From the NCBI GenBank assembly GCA_030826885.1, contig JAUUDF010000025.1:1-60799 (forward strand): a DNA stretch of 60,799 nucleotides, given 5' to 3'. The notes under the pieces are model-generated. The model worked only from the letters and a program-made list of their open reading frames with translations. It was not told the DNA's origin and did no database searches. This DNA is from Sulfurovum sp. GTDB taxonomy: Bacteria; Campylobacterota; Campylobacteria; Campylobacterales; Sulfurovaceae. Position numbers and translations under genes: made by a program. This document shows, in pieces, positions 1 through 8,309 of the stretch (its first letter is position 1; the number at the start of each line of letters is the position of its first letter).

Positions 1-69
1 CGTCGAGCACACGCTGCTGCTCGAAGTAGGGTTTTGTCATGGTATCGTCAAAATCAAACTTCTCTTTTT
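1..69. repeat. Perfect 69-bp inverted copy of part of the M3 peptidase gene (contig-end chimera)
   Basis: Read on the minus strand, these bases are identical to 2235-2303, which lies inside the M3 oligopeptidase gene on the plus strand. The match stops in a run of five A/T bases at 65-69, exactly where the hslU reading frame should continue. An exact coding fragment in opposite orientation about 2.2 kb away is the signature of a chimeric read or multiple-displacement-amplification artefact, or of an assembly end error. A real inverted duplication that breaks hslU is less likely. Confidence 0.9.
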
Positions 70-138
70 GGCATCTTTCTGCCCAATCACATATTTGTCT
101 AAATGTTCTACAATCTCTCTGGGTGTCAAATTATCCAA
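70..138 (-). CDS. hslU: HslU ATPase subunit of HslUV protease, N-terminal fragment only
   Basis: Only the first 23 or so codons are present. They read DNLTPREIVEHLDKYVIGQK, the conserved N-terminus of HslU (ClpY), the AAA+ unfoldase that feeds the HslV peptidase. The likely start is a TTG codon at 138-136, preceded by GGAGTAGGA, which overlaps the hslV stop codon, so the two genes are translationally coupled. The frame is lost at base 69, where an inverted copy of M3 peptidase DNA begins. I read this as the gene being cut by the contig-end artefact, not as a natural pseudogene. Confidence 0.85.
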
Positions 139-147
139 ATCCTACTC

Positions 148-678
148 CTACAGTTCGAGTATTTTAATGTTCGTATTGGTATAGATACAGAGCTCTCCGG
201 CAATCTGTAGAGACTCCTCAACCAGTTTTCGAGGCTCAAGATCGGCATGCTTATCAAGTGCGCGTGCTGCAGAGAGCGCATAGTTTCCTCCACTCCCGAT
301 CGCTGCGATCTTTCCGTCCTGGGGCTCTACCACATCTCCGGTACCGGAAAGAATGAAAATATGCTCACGGTTAAGCACGATCATCATTGCTTCTAGCTGC
401 CGCAGATGCTTGTCTTTACGCCATGCCTTGGAGAAAGCGATAACCGATTTGAAGAGATCACCTTTTTTCTCATTGAGAAACCCTTCGAACATATCAAAAA
501 GATTGAAGGCGTCTGCCGTACTTCCGGCAAATCCGCCCAGTATTTCACCATTGTAAAGTGTACGAATTTTTGTAGCGTTGCTTTTAAGCACGGTATCACC
601 GAACGTTACCTGACCGTCACCGCCGATGACCGCCTTTCCGTTGGCCCTGTAGCCCAAAATCGTGGTTGCATGGAACAT
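148..678 (-). CDS. hslV: ATP-dependent protease peptidase subunit HslV
   Basis: The product is the 176-aa threonine peptidase of the HslUV (ClpYQ) complex, a cytoplasmic two-ring protease. The N-terminus [11 protein letters not shown] places the catalytic threonine at residue 5 behind a four-residue propeptide, as recalled for Helicobacter HslV; many other bacteria have only Met before it. GGDGQVTFG and [14 protein letters not shown] match conserved blocks. Length is normal for the family. It lies 2 bp downstream of rplI and 9 bp upstream of the hslU start, so the three genes probably form one operon. Confidence 0.97.
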   Translation of the reverse strand: MFHATTILGYRANGKAVIGGDGQVTFGDTVLKSNATKIRTLYNGEILGGFAGSTADAFNLFDMFEGFLNEKKGDLFKSVIAFSKAWRKDKHLRQLEAMMIVLNREHIFILSGTGDVVEPQDGKIAAIGSGGNYALSAARALDKHADLEPRKLVEESLQIAGELCIYTNTNIKILEL

Positions 679-680
679 TA

Positions 681-1124
681 TCAGACTCCCACAACTTCCA
701 CTTTGGCCGTTGCATGAATACCATGACCGAGTTTAATATCGATGTCGTGGATACCGATCGACTTGAGCGCTTTTTTAAGATTGATGCTCTTTTTGTCCAC
801 TTCGATATTAAGCTGCTCTTTGATCGCTTTTGCAATATCGGCATTGCCCACAGAACCCTTTATGCCTACCGGTGCAGCCTGCTTTTCTATGCGTACGGTA
901 GTGGCCTCAAGTGCCTTTTTCTCTTTTTCAAGTCTCTCCAGTTCTGCCTTCAGTTCAGCTTCTTTTCTCGCCTGTTCCGCTTTCCAGTTCTCCACTACTT
1001 CCGGTGTCGCCAGTTTAGCAAAGCCCTTGTTAATGAGGAAGTTCTGTCCGTAACCATCCTTGACCTCTTTGATCTCTCCGGCCTTGCCCAGTGTCTTGAC
1101 ATCTTTAATCAGTAAAACTTTCAT
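681..1124 (-). CDS. rplI: 50S ribosomal protein L9 (bL9)
   Basis: This 147-aa protein begins [18 protein letters not shown] and continues with [12 protein letters not shown], the typical N-terminal rRNA-binding domain of bL9. A long charged helix at about residues 50-85 joins it to the C-terminal domain, which ends in [15 protein letters not shown]. It binds 23S rRNA near the base of the L1 stalk. Length is normal. It is the first gene of the rplI-hslV-hslU run. The sequence upstream of its start, AAGGATAAGGGTA, can act as a ribosome binding site. Confidence 0.97.
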   Translation of the reverse strand: MKVLLIKDVKTLGKAGEIKEVKDGYGQNFLINKGFAKLATPEVVENWKAEQARKEAELKAELERLEKEKKALEATTVRIEKQAAPVGIKGSVGNADIAKAIKEQLNIEVDKKSINLKKALKSIGIHDIDIKLGHGIHATAKVEVVGV

Positions 1125-1291
1125 TACCCTTATCCTTTATAGGCACTTTGCATACCCATGCAGTCGAGCATGGACTTTTTAGGATGTGCCCTTGTTTCTG
1201 TATAGATTAGTGCTATTTTAGCCAAAGTTTGTTAATACTCTTAACAGACGATGTGTTACAATCACGCAAATCAATCATTTACGGATATCCA
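1125..1291. other. Divergent intergenic region between rplI and the M3 peptidase
   Basis: These 167 bases hold the start signals for both diverging genes. A possible -10 box for the peptidase is TACAAT at 1257-1262, and on the other strand TAAAAT lies at 1220-1215 inside a GCTAAAATAGC context. No hairpin or RNA gene is evident. The promoter calls rest on the -10 hexamer alone. Confidence 0.4.
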
Positions 1292-3241
1292 ATGTTTCAA
1301 GAATTTAAAATAGACGATCTAGAAAGCTTTCCCAAAAAACTCGAATCGCTGCTGAATGGCCAGCGTACACAAATCAAAACAATCACCGAAGAGGCAGAAG
1401 CGACCTACGACGCCGTCCTTAAACCTCTGCAGGACATGGATGAAGAGCTTGACCTCTTCTTCACGCCGCTTTCTCATCTTAACTCGGTACAAAACTCTGA
1501 AGCGACACAGAAGGCCTACGAAGCTTCTCTGCCACTGCTTTCAAAATTTGGTTCGGAGATAGCCCAGAATGTACCGCTCTTTAAAAAAATAGAGCAGCTT
1601 CAAAGCCCTGATGTCCAACAGCAAAAAGTCATAGAAAATGACATTAAAGATTTCAAACTCTCCGGTATCGACCTGCCGGAGAAAGAGAAAAAACGACTTG
1701 AAGAGATCAGCCTTGCGCTTTCAGAACTCTCCAATGCATTCTCACAGAATCTGCTCAATGCCACCAACGCCTATGAACTCATCATCGAAAACGAAAAAGA
1801 TGTTGCAGGCATACCCGAAAGTGACATAGAAGCTGCAAAAACGGAGATTGAGGGCAAAACCGTCTACAGGTTCACCCTGCAGATCCCCAGCTATCTAGCC
1901 TACATGACCTATGGTCCCAACCGTCTCTACAGAGAGGAACTCTACAAAGCATACAGTACCCGTGCACCCGAAAATGCAGAGGTTATTGACCGTATTTTGG
2001 CACTCAGAGAGGAGAAGGCACAGATACTCGGTTTTAAAAACTATGCTGACTTCGCTCTGCAAAAACGCGACGCATCCAGCGAAGAGGAGGTACTTGCTTT
2101 CCTTAACTCCCTGCTTGATGCCGCTATTCCACAGGCCAAAGAGGAGCTTGAGGAACTCAAAGCCTTTGCCCTGCGCACAGACGGCATCAATGAACTGCAA
2201 AGCCATGATGTCGCCTACTATTCGGAAAGACTCAAAAAAGAGAAGTTTGATTTTGACGATACCATGACAAAACCCTACTTCGAGCAGCAGCGTGTGCTCG
2301 ACGGGCTGCTTGCCACTGTCTCGGAACTTTTCGGTGTAACCTTTAAAAAAGCGGATGTACCGGTATGGCATGCGTGTGTCAAGGTTTTTGATATTTTCGA
2401 GGACGATACACTTTCAGGACGTATCTACTTCGATCTGGAAGCCAGAGAGAGCAAACGCGGCGGTGCATGGATGCACGACTGGGAGACACACTTTACCGAT
2501 GCGAAGGGCAGACCACACCTCGCTTCGGCATTCGTTGTCGGTAACTTTGCTCCGTCAACCGACACGACACCCTCTTTGCTTCGGCATGATGACGTGGTCA
2601 CCCTCTTTCACGAGATGGGACACGCCATCCACCATCTCTTTGGCAAGTGCCATGAACGTTCTGTCAGCGGTATCAACGGCGTGGCATGGGATGTGGTAGA
2701 GTTCCCTTCCCAGTTTTTGGAGAACTTCGCCTACGAAGCAGCCATACTCAAACGTTTTGGATTTCACCATAAGACAGGAGAACCTATTCCCGATACGCTG
2801 TTACACAAGATAAAAGCGGCAAAAAACTTTCAGGCGGCACTGGGAATTTTGCGTCAGGTAGAGTTTTCACTCTTTGATTTCAAACTGCACCAAAAGCTCT
2901 ATCAGGGAGATGAGGTACAGGCACTTCTGGAGAGTATCCGAGAGAAAACTTCACTGCTCAAGCCACCAGGCTACAACCGCTTCCAGCATGGTTTCGCCCA
3001 TATTTTCGCCGGTGGATATGCAGCGGGCTATTACAGCTACAAATGGGCAGAGGTACTCAGTGCCGATGCCTTTTTCGAATGTCTTGACGAGAAAGAGGGT
3101 TTCGACAAAACCAAAGCCAAAGGCTATAAAGAACACATTCTGAGTAACGGCGGAGCAAAAGAGATGAGCGAACTCTACAACGAGTGGCTTGGACGCAAAC
3201 CAAAGGTCGAAAGTCTCATAAACCTGTATGAAATTGCCTAA
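1292..3241 (+). CDS. M3-family oligopeptidase (oligopeptidase A type)
   Basis: The product is a 649-aa cytoplasmic zinc metallopeptidase of family M3, which degrades short peptides such as cleaved signal peptides. The zinc motif HEMGH is at residues 440-444, in the context VTLFHEMGHAIHH, and the downstream block FPSQFLENFAYE supplies the third (Glu) ligand expected in the family. I chose the ATG at 1292 because MFQEFKIDDL looks like a family N-terminus; the in-frame extension to 1229 encodes 21 residues with no similarity that I recognise. Bases 2235-2303 are duplicated in inverted form at the start of the window. It matches the OpdA/PrlC group better than PepF, but no search was possible. 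Confidence 0.93.
   Translation: MFQEFKIDDLESFPKKLESLLNGQRTQIKTITEEAEATYDAVLKPLQDMDEELDLFFTPLSHLNSVQNSEATQKAYEASLPLLSKFGSEIAQNVPLFKKIEQLQSPDVQQQKVIENDIKDFKLSGIDLPEKEKKRLEEISLALSELSNAFSQNLLNATNAYELIIENEKDVAGIPESDIEAAKTEIEGKTVYRFTLQIPSYLAYMTYGPNRLYREELYKAYSTRAPENAEVIDRILALREEKAQILGFKNYADFALQKRDASSEEEVLAFLNSLLDAAIPQAKEELEELKAFALRTDGINELQSHDVAYYSERLKKEKFDFDDTMTKPYFEQQRVLDGLLATVSELFGVTFKKADVPVWHACVKVFDIFEDDTLSGRIYFDLEARESKRGGAWMHDWETHFTDAKGRPHLASAFVVGNFAPSTDTTPSLLRHDDVVTLFHEMGHAIHHLFGKCHERSVSGINGVAWDVVEFPSQFLENFAYEAAILKRFGFHHKTGEPIPDTLLHKIKAAKNFQAALGILRQVEFSLFDFKLHQKLYQGDEVQALLESIREKTSLLKPPGYNRFQHGFAHIFAGGYAAGYYSYKWAEVLSADAFFECLDEKEGFDKTKAKGYKEHILSNGGAKEMSELYNEWLGRKPKVESLINLYEIA
2235..2303. repeat. 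Source segment of the 69-bp inverted copy at the contig start
   Basis: This is internal coding sequence of the M3 peptidase, about codons 315-337. Its exact reverse complement occupies 1-69. The gene itself is intact here, so this is the original copy. Confidence 0.9.
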
Positions 3242-3250
3242 AGGAGCCCT

Positions 3251-3772
3251 ATGAAAGAGTATGGATATCTTGCGCTTACCATTGTCGCGATGTTCGGGAT
3301 CATCCTTGCAGGCGCATGGTTTAGCCCGACGTTTGAGGAGCAGAAGAGCTGGATGGAGCTTTTTTACCTAAGCGGCGCTCTTCTCTTCATCTTTTCGGCA
3401 CTGGTCATTTTTGCGACTATCGGATTTGGTTCCTTTGCCATTTACGGAGCTATTTTCCTTGCCGCGGTTATGGGGCTCTATGGGGTTGAGGGTGCATTTT
3501 TGGTTGTCGTGCTTACCTATATCACCTGGGGATCCATCTTTGCCATGCAGGTACTGCTCTTTTACAACCATCTGAAAAGTGCTATCCGATGGTTTAAAAA
3601 ACGTTATACATTCAAGTCATTCAAATATGAATATTATGTTTTCTACCCGATGCTCTGGATCGCTTATCTCTTTTTGGAAATCATTCCGAGTATTCTTTAC
3701 AGAGAAAATTTTTTAAAGTTTGTACCATCAAAGGTAGTTGAAGAGATGGAGTCCGTTCTTCAAAAAGGGTGA
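3251..3772 (+). CDS. Hypothetical four-to-five-pass membrane protein
   Basis: This 173-aa protein is of unknown function. Hydrophobic segments are visible at about residues 5-24, 38-58, 62-80, 82-105 and 130-150, separated by the basic stretch IRWFKKRYTFKSFKYEYY, so it should sit in the inner membrane. It starts 9 bp after the M3 peptidase stop with AAGGAG in the gap and is probably co-transcribed with that gene. It ends 17 bp before the convergent argG stop. I recognise no catalytic motif. The link to peptide degradation is based on position only. Confidence 0.8.
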   Translation: MKEYGYLALTIVAMFGIILAGAWFSPTFEEQKSWMELFYLSGALLFIFSALVIFATIGFGSFAIYGAIFLAAVMGLYGVEGAFLVVVLTYITWGSIFAMQVLLFYNHLKSAIRWFKKRYTFKSFKYEYYVFYPMLWIAYLFLEIIPSILYRENFLKFVPSKVVEEMESVLQKG

Positions 3773-3789
3773 GCGTACCCTCTTCGAGA

Positions 3790-5133
3790 TTATTTTTTGG
3801 GTGTACTGGTATTACCAAACCCAAAGAAGCGTTTAATACGTTCACATATCGTCATTGACCCTGTCTCTATACGACATACTTCTGTCTCATCAAAATCACC
3901 AATAAGTTCTTTAATACGCTCGGGCTGTTTTTTCCCCTCGATGATAAAGCGCAGGGCGTTCAGACGAATGAATCCTTCGGCATCCTTCTGGTTATAGACC
4001 TCATCCGCCTCGAAGGTAGAGTGCTCTTCAGAGTAGAGAGAGTTTTCCGATTTTCTTCCCACGACGATCACGTTACCCTTGTAGAGTTTCAAACGTACAT
4101 CACCGTTGACCTGTTCCTGTGTCGCATCGATGGCTGCCTGCATCATCTTGCGTTCAGGTGACCACCACAGACCGTTGTAGATCAGCTTGGCATATTTGGG
4201 CATCATCTCATCTTTGGCATGCGCCTCTTCACGGTCAAGTGTGATCGACTCGATCGCACGGTGCGCTTTAAGCATGATCGTACCGCCCGGTGTTTCGTAA
4301 CATCCTCGCGCCTTCATCCCCACCATACGGTTCTCGACGATATCGATACGTCCGATACCATGCTTCTTGCCGTATGTGTTGAGCGTCTCGAGGATCGTCG
4401 CAGGGCTCATCTCCTCACCGTTGATCGCTACTGGATCACCGTGTTTGTAAGTGATCGTGATGTATTCCGGCTTGTCAGGCGCCTCTTCGGGAGAGACAGA
4501 CCAAAGCCACATATCCTCTTCTGGTTCGTTGTATGGATTTTCGAGCCACTCCCCTTCGTAGGAGATGTGCAGCAGATTCGCATCCATCGAGTAGGGCTTC
4601 GGTTTGCCTTTGCCGTCAATGTCAATACCGTGATTTTTTGCATACTCAAGCAGTTTGGTACGGGAGTTGAGATCCCACTCTCTCCATGGTGCGATGACAG
4701 CGATATCCGGATCGAGTGCCAAATAACCCAGTTCGAAACGCACCTGGTCGTTTCCTTTGCCCGTCGCTCCGTGAGAGACGGCATCTGCGCCGGTCTCATG
4801 CGCGATCTCGATCTGTTTTTTGGCGATCAGCGGACGTGCAATGGAAGTACCCAGTAGATACTCTCCCTCATAGATCGCATTGGCTCTGAACATCGGAAAG
4901 ACAAAGTCTTTGACAAACTCTTCACGCAGATCGAGAATGAAGATATTTTCGGGCTTGATCCCCATATCGAGCGCCTTTTGGCGCGCAGGTTCGACCTCTT
5001 CGCCCTGACCGAGGTCAGCAGTGAAAGTGACCACTTCACAGTTGTACTCATCCTGCAGCCACTTGAGGATGATGCTCGTATCGAGCCCACCGCTGTACGC
5101 GAGGACTGCTTTTTTAATCTCTCTTTTTGCCAT
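3790..5133 (-). CDS. argG: Argininosuccinate synthase
   Basis: This enzyme joins citrulline and aspartate, using ATP, in arginine biosynthesis. The N-terminal P-loop of the ATP pyrophosphatase fold, AYSGGLDTS, is at residues 12-20, followed by [22 protein letters not shown] and the block around [20 protein letters not shown] are conserved substrate-binding regions. At 447 aa it is longer than the usual roughly 400; the excess is mainly a C-terminal tail ending [16 protein letters not shown], which I cannot assign. It is transcribed alone, convergent with the membrane-protein gene. Confidence 0.96.
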   Translation of the reverse strand: MAKREIKKAVLAYSGGLDTSIILKWLQDEYNCEVVTFTADLGQGEEVEPARQKALDMGIKPENIFILDLREEFVKDFVFPMFRANAIYEGEYLLGTSIARPLIAKKQIEIAHETGADAVSHGATGKGNDQVRFELGYLALDPDIAVIAPWREWDLNSRTKLLEYAKNHGIDIDGKGKPKPYSMDANLLHISYEGEWLENPYNEPEEDMWLWSVSPEEAPDKPEYITITYKHGDPVAINGEEMSPATILETLNTYGKKHGIGRIDIVENRMVGMKARGCYETPGGTIMLKAHRAIESITLDREEAHAKDEMMPKYAKLIYNGLWWSPERKMMQAAIDATQEQVNGDVRLKLYKGNVIVVGRKSENSLYSEEHSTFEADEVYNQKDAEGFIRLNALRFIIEGKKQPERIKELIGDFDETEVCRIETGSMTICERIKRFFGFGNTSTPKK

Positions 5134-5189
5134 AGTTTACAGCCTTTACAATAATATTGTCGCGATTTTAGCGTAAATTTGGTTAAGCC

Positions 5190-5540
5190 TCACACAAGTC
5201 CCCACTTCTTCAAAATAATCTCCGCTACAGGCTTCTTGTAAGCACCTGTATGACGGAATACTTCATTGCCCGCCGCATCGAAAAAGATCTGTGTCGGCAT
5301 CTCTTTGAGTCGGTAGATATCACGGCTGATAATCCGTTCTTTCTGACCATCGATGGAGTAGATCTGCAAATGGGGATGTTCTTCGAGGATATTGGCAAAG
5401 ACTTTGGACATCGCCTGACAGCTGTAGCAGTGACTCATCCCAAAACTCAAAACTGTCGGCTGGCCGTTGCCGATGTTGTGTTTGATATCCGCATACCTGC
5501 TTACCGGCATGAGCGCATCATTTGGTGACTTTGGTGACAT
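5190..5540 (-). CDS. Thioredoxin-fold protein with CxxC motif
   Basis: This protein of about 116 aa belongs to the thioredoxin superfamily. The redox motif is in GMSHCYSCQAM, and the later segment LKEMPTQIFFDAAGNEVFRH carries the cis-proline characteristic of the fold. No signal peptide is seen with the chosen start, so it is probably cytoplasmic, acting in thiol-disulfide exchange or as a chaperone-like reductant. I place the start at the ATG at 5540, with GGAG 7 bp upstream; an ATG at 5552 sits almost on top of an AGGAG and is less likely. It diverges from pdxJ. Partner proteins cannot be inferred. Confidence 0.82.
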   Translation of the reverse strand: MSPKSPNDALMPVSRYADIKHNIGNGQPTVLSFGMSHCYSCQAMSKVFANILEEHPHLQIYSIDGQKERIISRDIYRLKEMPTQIFFDAAGNEVFRHTGAYKKPVAEIILKKWGLV

Positions 5541-5588
5541 TGGTGGCTCCATTCTCCTATTTTTGCCGATTATATCAAAAACTCTTGG

Positions 5589-5594
5589 TATAAT
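5589..5594 (+). promoter_or_regulatory. -10 box of the pdxJ-pdxA operon
   Basis: A perfect TATAAT preceded by GG lies 32 bp before the pdxJ ATG. No clear -35 box is seen, as is usual for sigma-70 promoters in Campylobacterota. Confidence 0.7.
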
Positions 5595-5626
5595 CAGAAC
5601 AATCATTCCATGAAGGAGAACTGCCT

Positions 5627-6409
5627 ATGCTTTTGGGTGTCAATATCGACCATATCGCCGTACTCAGGGAAGCCAGACAGATTGCCGACCCCGATCCGCT
5701 TGATGCCCTGGGTATCTGCAAACGTGCCGGAGCCGACCAGATCACGATCCATCTGCGAGAAGACCGGCGGCATATGCATGACAGCGATGCGGAACAGATC
5801 ATCGCCCTTTCTGCCCTGCCGGTCAATCTTGAATGTGCCATCGAGCCGGCGATGATCGACATCGCCTGCCGCCTTCGACCGCACCGTGTGACGCTGGTAC
5901 CAGAAAAACGCGAAGAGGTCACAACTGAAGGGGGGCTGGCAGTCACAGGAGAACAGCCTAGACTCAAGGAAGCCATCAAACGTCTGCAGGCAGAAGAGAT
6001 AGAAGTCTCTCTCTTCATCGATCCGACACTCGAAGCAGTCAGGGCCGCAGTCGATCTGCATGTCGAGTGGATCGAATTTCACACCGGCAAATATGCCAAT
6101 GTCTACGCCATGCTTTATGCCAATCTCGCCAAAACACACCACAGCATCCCCGAACTTGACCTGCCCCGCAAAGTCCTCAAACAGATGCTTGACGACGAGC
6201 TGCGCAACCTCCGCCTGCTCAGCTGTGACGCGATGGAGCTGGGGCTGCGTGTCGCTGCCGGACACGGGCTCAATTACCACAATGTCAAAGAGATCACCGA
6301 GATAGAGACCATCGAAGAACTCAATATCGGCCAGAGCATCATCGCCAGATCTGTCTGGACGGGGCTGGAGCAGGCGATTTTGGATATGAAAGCACTTTTG
6401 ATACGTTAA
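5627..6409 (+). CDS. pdxJ: Pyridoxine 5'-phosphate synthase
   Basis: PdxJ condenses 1-deoxy-D-xylulose 5-phosphate with the amino-ketone product of PdxA to form pyridoxine 5'-phosphate (vitamin B6, DXP-dependent route). The 260-aa TIM barrel begins LLGVNIDHIAVLREAR; the blocks QITIHLREDRRHMHD, NLECAIEP and RVTLVPEKREEVTTEGG are diagnostic. The start ATG has AAGGAG nine bases upstream. Its stop codon overlaps the pdxA start as TAATG, so the two consecutive enzymes are translationally coupled. Confidence 0.98.
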   Translation: MLLGVNIDHIAVLREARQIADPDPLDALGICKRAGADQITIHLREDRRHMHDSDAEQIIALSALPVNLECAIEPAMIDIACRLRPHRVTLVPEKREEVTTEGGLAVTGEQPRLKEAIKRLQAEEIEVSLFIDPTLEAVRAAVDLHVEWIEFHTGKYANVYAMLYANLAKTHHSIPELDLPRKVLKQMLDDELRNLRLLSCDAMELGLRVAAGHGLNYHNVKEITEIETIEELNIGQSIIARSVWTGLEQAILDMKALLIR

Positions 6410-7365
6410 TGAAAAAAGTAGCTATTTCTATCGGCGACCTCAACGGCATCGGTATGCAGCTTGCCCTCGAAAACCATGATGCCGTCTCTAAGATGGTTGA
6501 CCCCATCTACTGTATCGACCAAACGATGCTGACCCAGGCAGCACAGAAGCTCAATCTGACGATCCCGGATAACTTCAAAACGACAGAAGAGATCTCACCT
6601 GCATTCGATATCCAGCCCGGAAAGGTCAGCAAAGAGAGTGGGGCCTATGCCTATGCTTCCTTTGTCAAAGCAGTCGAAATGGCACGTAACAAAGAGGTCG
6701 ATGCCGTCACCACCCTGCCTATTCACAAAAAAGCCTGGGAGGTCGGCGGTGTTGCTTACAAAGGACATACCGATGCGCTTAGAGACTTCTTCGATGCAGA
6801 AGCTATCATGATGCTGGGCTGTCCAGCCATGTATGTCGCACTCTTTACCGAACATATTCCTCTCAGAGAAGTGGCAGGACATATTAATGAAACGGACCTT
6901 ACCCGCTTTTTGGTCGACTTCTACCGTACCGCCAAACCACAGAGCACGGTCGCAGTACTCGGCCTCAATCCGCATGCAGGTGATGAGGGTGTCCTCGGAG
7001 ACGAAGAGGAGATCATCAAAAAAGCCATTCGCAATGCGACTGAAATACTGCAAACCTCAGATGCCTCATTGCTTCCTGCCGACTCTCTGCTTTTTACGGA
7101 ACCTTTGGTACCTGATGTTGCCTTTACACCCCGTGTACGCCAACACTACACCCACTACGTTGCCATGTACCACGACCAGGGGCTTGCACCGCTCAAAGCA
7201 CTGCACTTTGATGAAGGGATCAATGTCAGCCTCAACCTTCCCATTCTCCGCACCTCAGTCGATCACGGTACGGCATTTGACATTGCCTATAAAAGAATAA
7301 CATTGAATAACCTGAGTTATTTGAATGCGGTCAGATACATTGTAGACAACACGTGGGGTGCGTAG
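6409..7365 (+). CDS. pdxA: 4-hydroxythreonine-4-phosphate dehydrogenase
   Basis: PdxA oxidises 4-phosphohydroxy-threonine to the amino-ketone that PdxJ uses, in the DXP-dependent vitamin B6 pathway. The 318-aa protein shows ISIGDLNGIG at the N-terminus, metal-ligand histidines in YKGHTDAL and MYHDQGLAPLK, and LNPHAGDEG. Length is normal. It overlaps the pdxJ stop. The last codons and the TAG stop lie within a palindromic repeat (GTGCGT...ACGCAC at 7358-7373), so the extreme C-terminus WGA may be repeat-derived. Confidence 0.97.
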   Translation: MKKVAISIGDLNGIGMQLALENHDAVSKMVDPIYCIDQTMLTQAAQKLNLTIPDNFKTTEEISPAFDIQPGKVSKESGAYAYASFVKAVEMARNKEVDAVTTLPIHKKAWEVGGVAYKGHTDALRDFFDAEAIMMLGCPAMYVALFTEHIPLREVAGHINETDLTRFLVDFYRTAKPQSTVAVLGLNPHAGDEGVLGDEEEIIKKAIRNATEILQTSDASLLPADSLLFTEPLVPDVAFTPRVRQHYTHYVAMYHDQGLAPLKALHFDEGINVSLNLPILRTSVDHGTAFDIAYKRITLNNLSYLNAVRYIVDNTWGA

Positions 7366-7373
7366 CCACGCAC
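7358..7373. repeat. Short palindromic repeat (GTGCGT/ACGCAC family), copy 1
   Basis: GTGCGT-agcc-ACGCAC is a perfect 6-bp-arm palindrome. It belongs to the family seen again near 13.86, 15.50, 20.33, 41.56, 41.64, 42.48 and 42.52 kb. It supplies the stop codon of pdxA and lies between two convergent genes, where its hairpin could also help end transcription. Confidence 0.75.
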
Positions 7374-7384
7374 AAAAGTGATAA

Positions 7385-7612
7385 TCAGCAGAACAGGCTT
7401 GGTTCCGCCTCATCATAGATGATCTCACACTCCTCATTCATTCTCGAACAGAGTTTCTGCTGGCAGCAGTCGCAGAGAAAACGGTAATTCTGCATATCAT
7501 AGTGGATGGTATCTCCCTCTTTGAGATCCCCATAGCACTCACCGCAGACATTGGTGACCTTGAGTAAAATGTCTTTTGTTGCAATTTGTGTGACAAAACA
7601 GGCACTGCTCAT
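7385..7612 (-). CDS. Small cysteine-rich protein, possible metal binding
   Basis: This 75-aa protein is of unknown function. It carries the cysteine pairs CGEC and CDCC plus further single cysteines in a spacing that suggests a zinc-ribbon-like fold. It has no signal peptide or membrane segment. Its ATG overlaps the stop codon of the upstream TPR gene by 4 bp (ATGA), so the two are translationally coupled. I cannot name a family. Confidence 0.7.
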   Translation of the reverse strand: MSSACFVTQIATKDILLKVTNVCGECYGDLKEGDTIHYDMQNYRFLCDCCQQKLCSRMNEECEIIYDEAEPSLFC

Positions 7613-8250
7613 TGTTCTCCCTCCAGTTCTTCGATCATCTTCTTCGCCTCCTCTATCTGAGGATCGAGTTCATAGGCTTTTTTGTAGTTTACAAGCGCTT
7701 CATCATAGCGTTTGAGATCATGGAGCGTATTGGCATAGTTAAAATAGTGCGCCGCATACTCCGGATCAATCTCGATCGCCTTTTTGTGATGTTCGATAGC
7801 GGCTCTCTCCTCTCCGAGCTTGTGCAGGGTATTGGCCAGCGCATCGTCGGCGATATCGTCATTTGGATCAAGAGAAAGGATCTTCTCATAGATTTTTTTG
7901 GCTTCATCATACGCCTCATCTTCCAGATGAAGATACCCTTCTCTTCGCAATGCTTCGATATTGTCCGGATCGATGATCAGCGCACTCTGCACCGCTTTTC
8001 GCGCTTCAAGCAGATCACCTCTTTCGATCGCTTCATCTGCCATGGTGATAAGCTCCTCGATACGTGAAGGCTTTTCGACAGGCTTGCTGAAAGTTTTGTC
8101 CGGACGGTTGATCCCCCCAATACGGTCATCGGGCACCTTCGCCTCAAAATCCACCCCCCTTTTGGGGTAGTTGCCTGAAAAAAGCTGTTTAAAAAAGAGG
8201 TAGAAAATCCCCCCGGCAACGATAAGTAAAAAAAGCTGAAAAACTGTCAT
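7609..8250 (-). CDS. Membrane-anchored TPR protein
   Basis: This 213-aa protein has one N-terminal membrane segment (residues 2-20, FQLFLLIVAGGIFYLFF), a charged linker and about four tetratricopeptide repeats from residue 65 to the end. Examples are DNIEALRREGYLHLEDEAYDEA and the block around AAHYFNYANTLHDLKRYDEAL. TPR units bind other proteins, so an assembly or scaffold role at the inner membrane is likely, but the partner is unknown. The start ATG follows GGGAG. It is translationally coupled to the cysteine-rich 75-aa gene downstream. Confidence 0.85.
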   Translation of the reverse strand: MTVFQLFLLIVAGGIFYLFFKQLFSGNYPKRGVDFEAKVPDDRIGGINRPDKTFSKPVEKPSRIEELITMADEAIERGDLLEARKAVQSALIIDPDNIEALRREGYLHLEDEAYDEAKKIYEKILSLDPNDDIADDALANTLHKLGEERAAIEHHKKAIEIDPEYAAHYFNYANTLHDLKRYDEALVNYKKAYELDPQIEEAKKMIEELEGEQ

Positions 8251-8309
8251 ACAAACTCCCTGAAGTAATGCCGAATCATAAGATAATAGACCTTAAATGA
8301 CAAGAAAGA

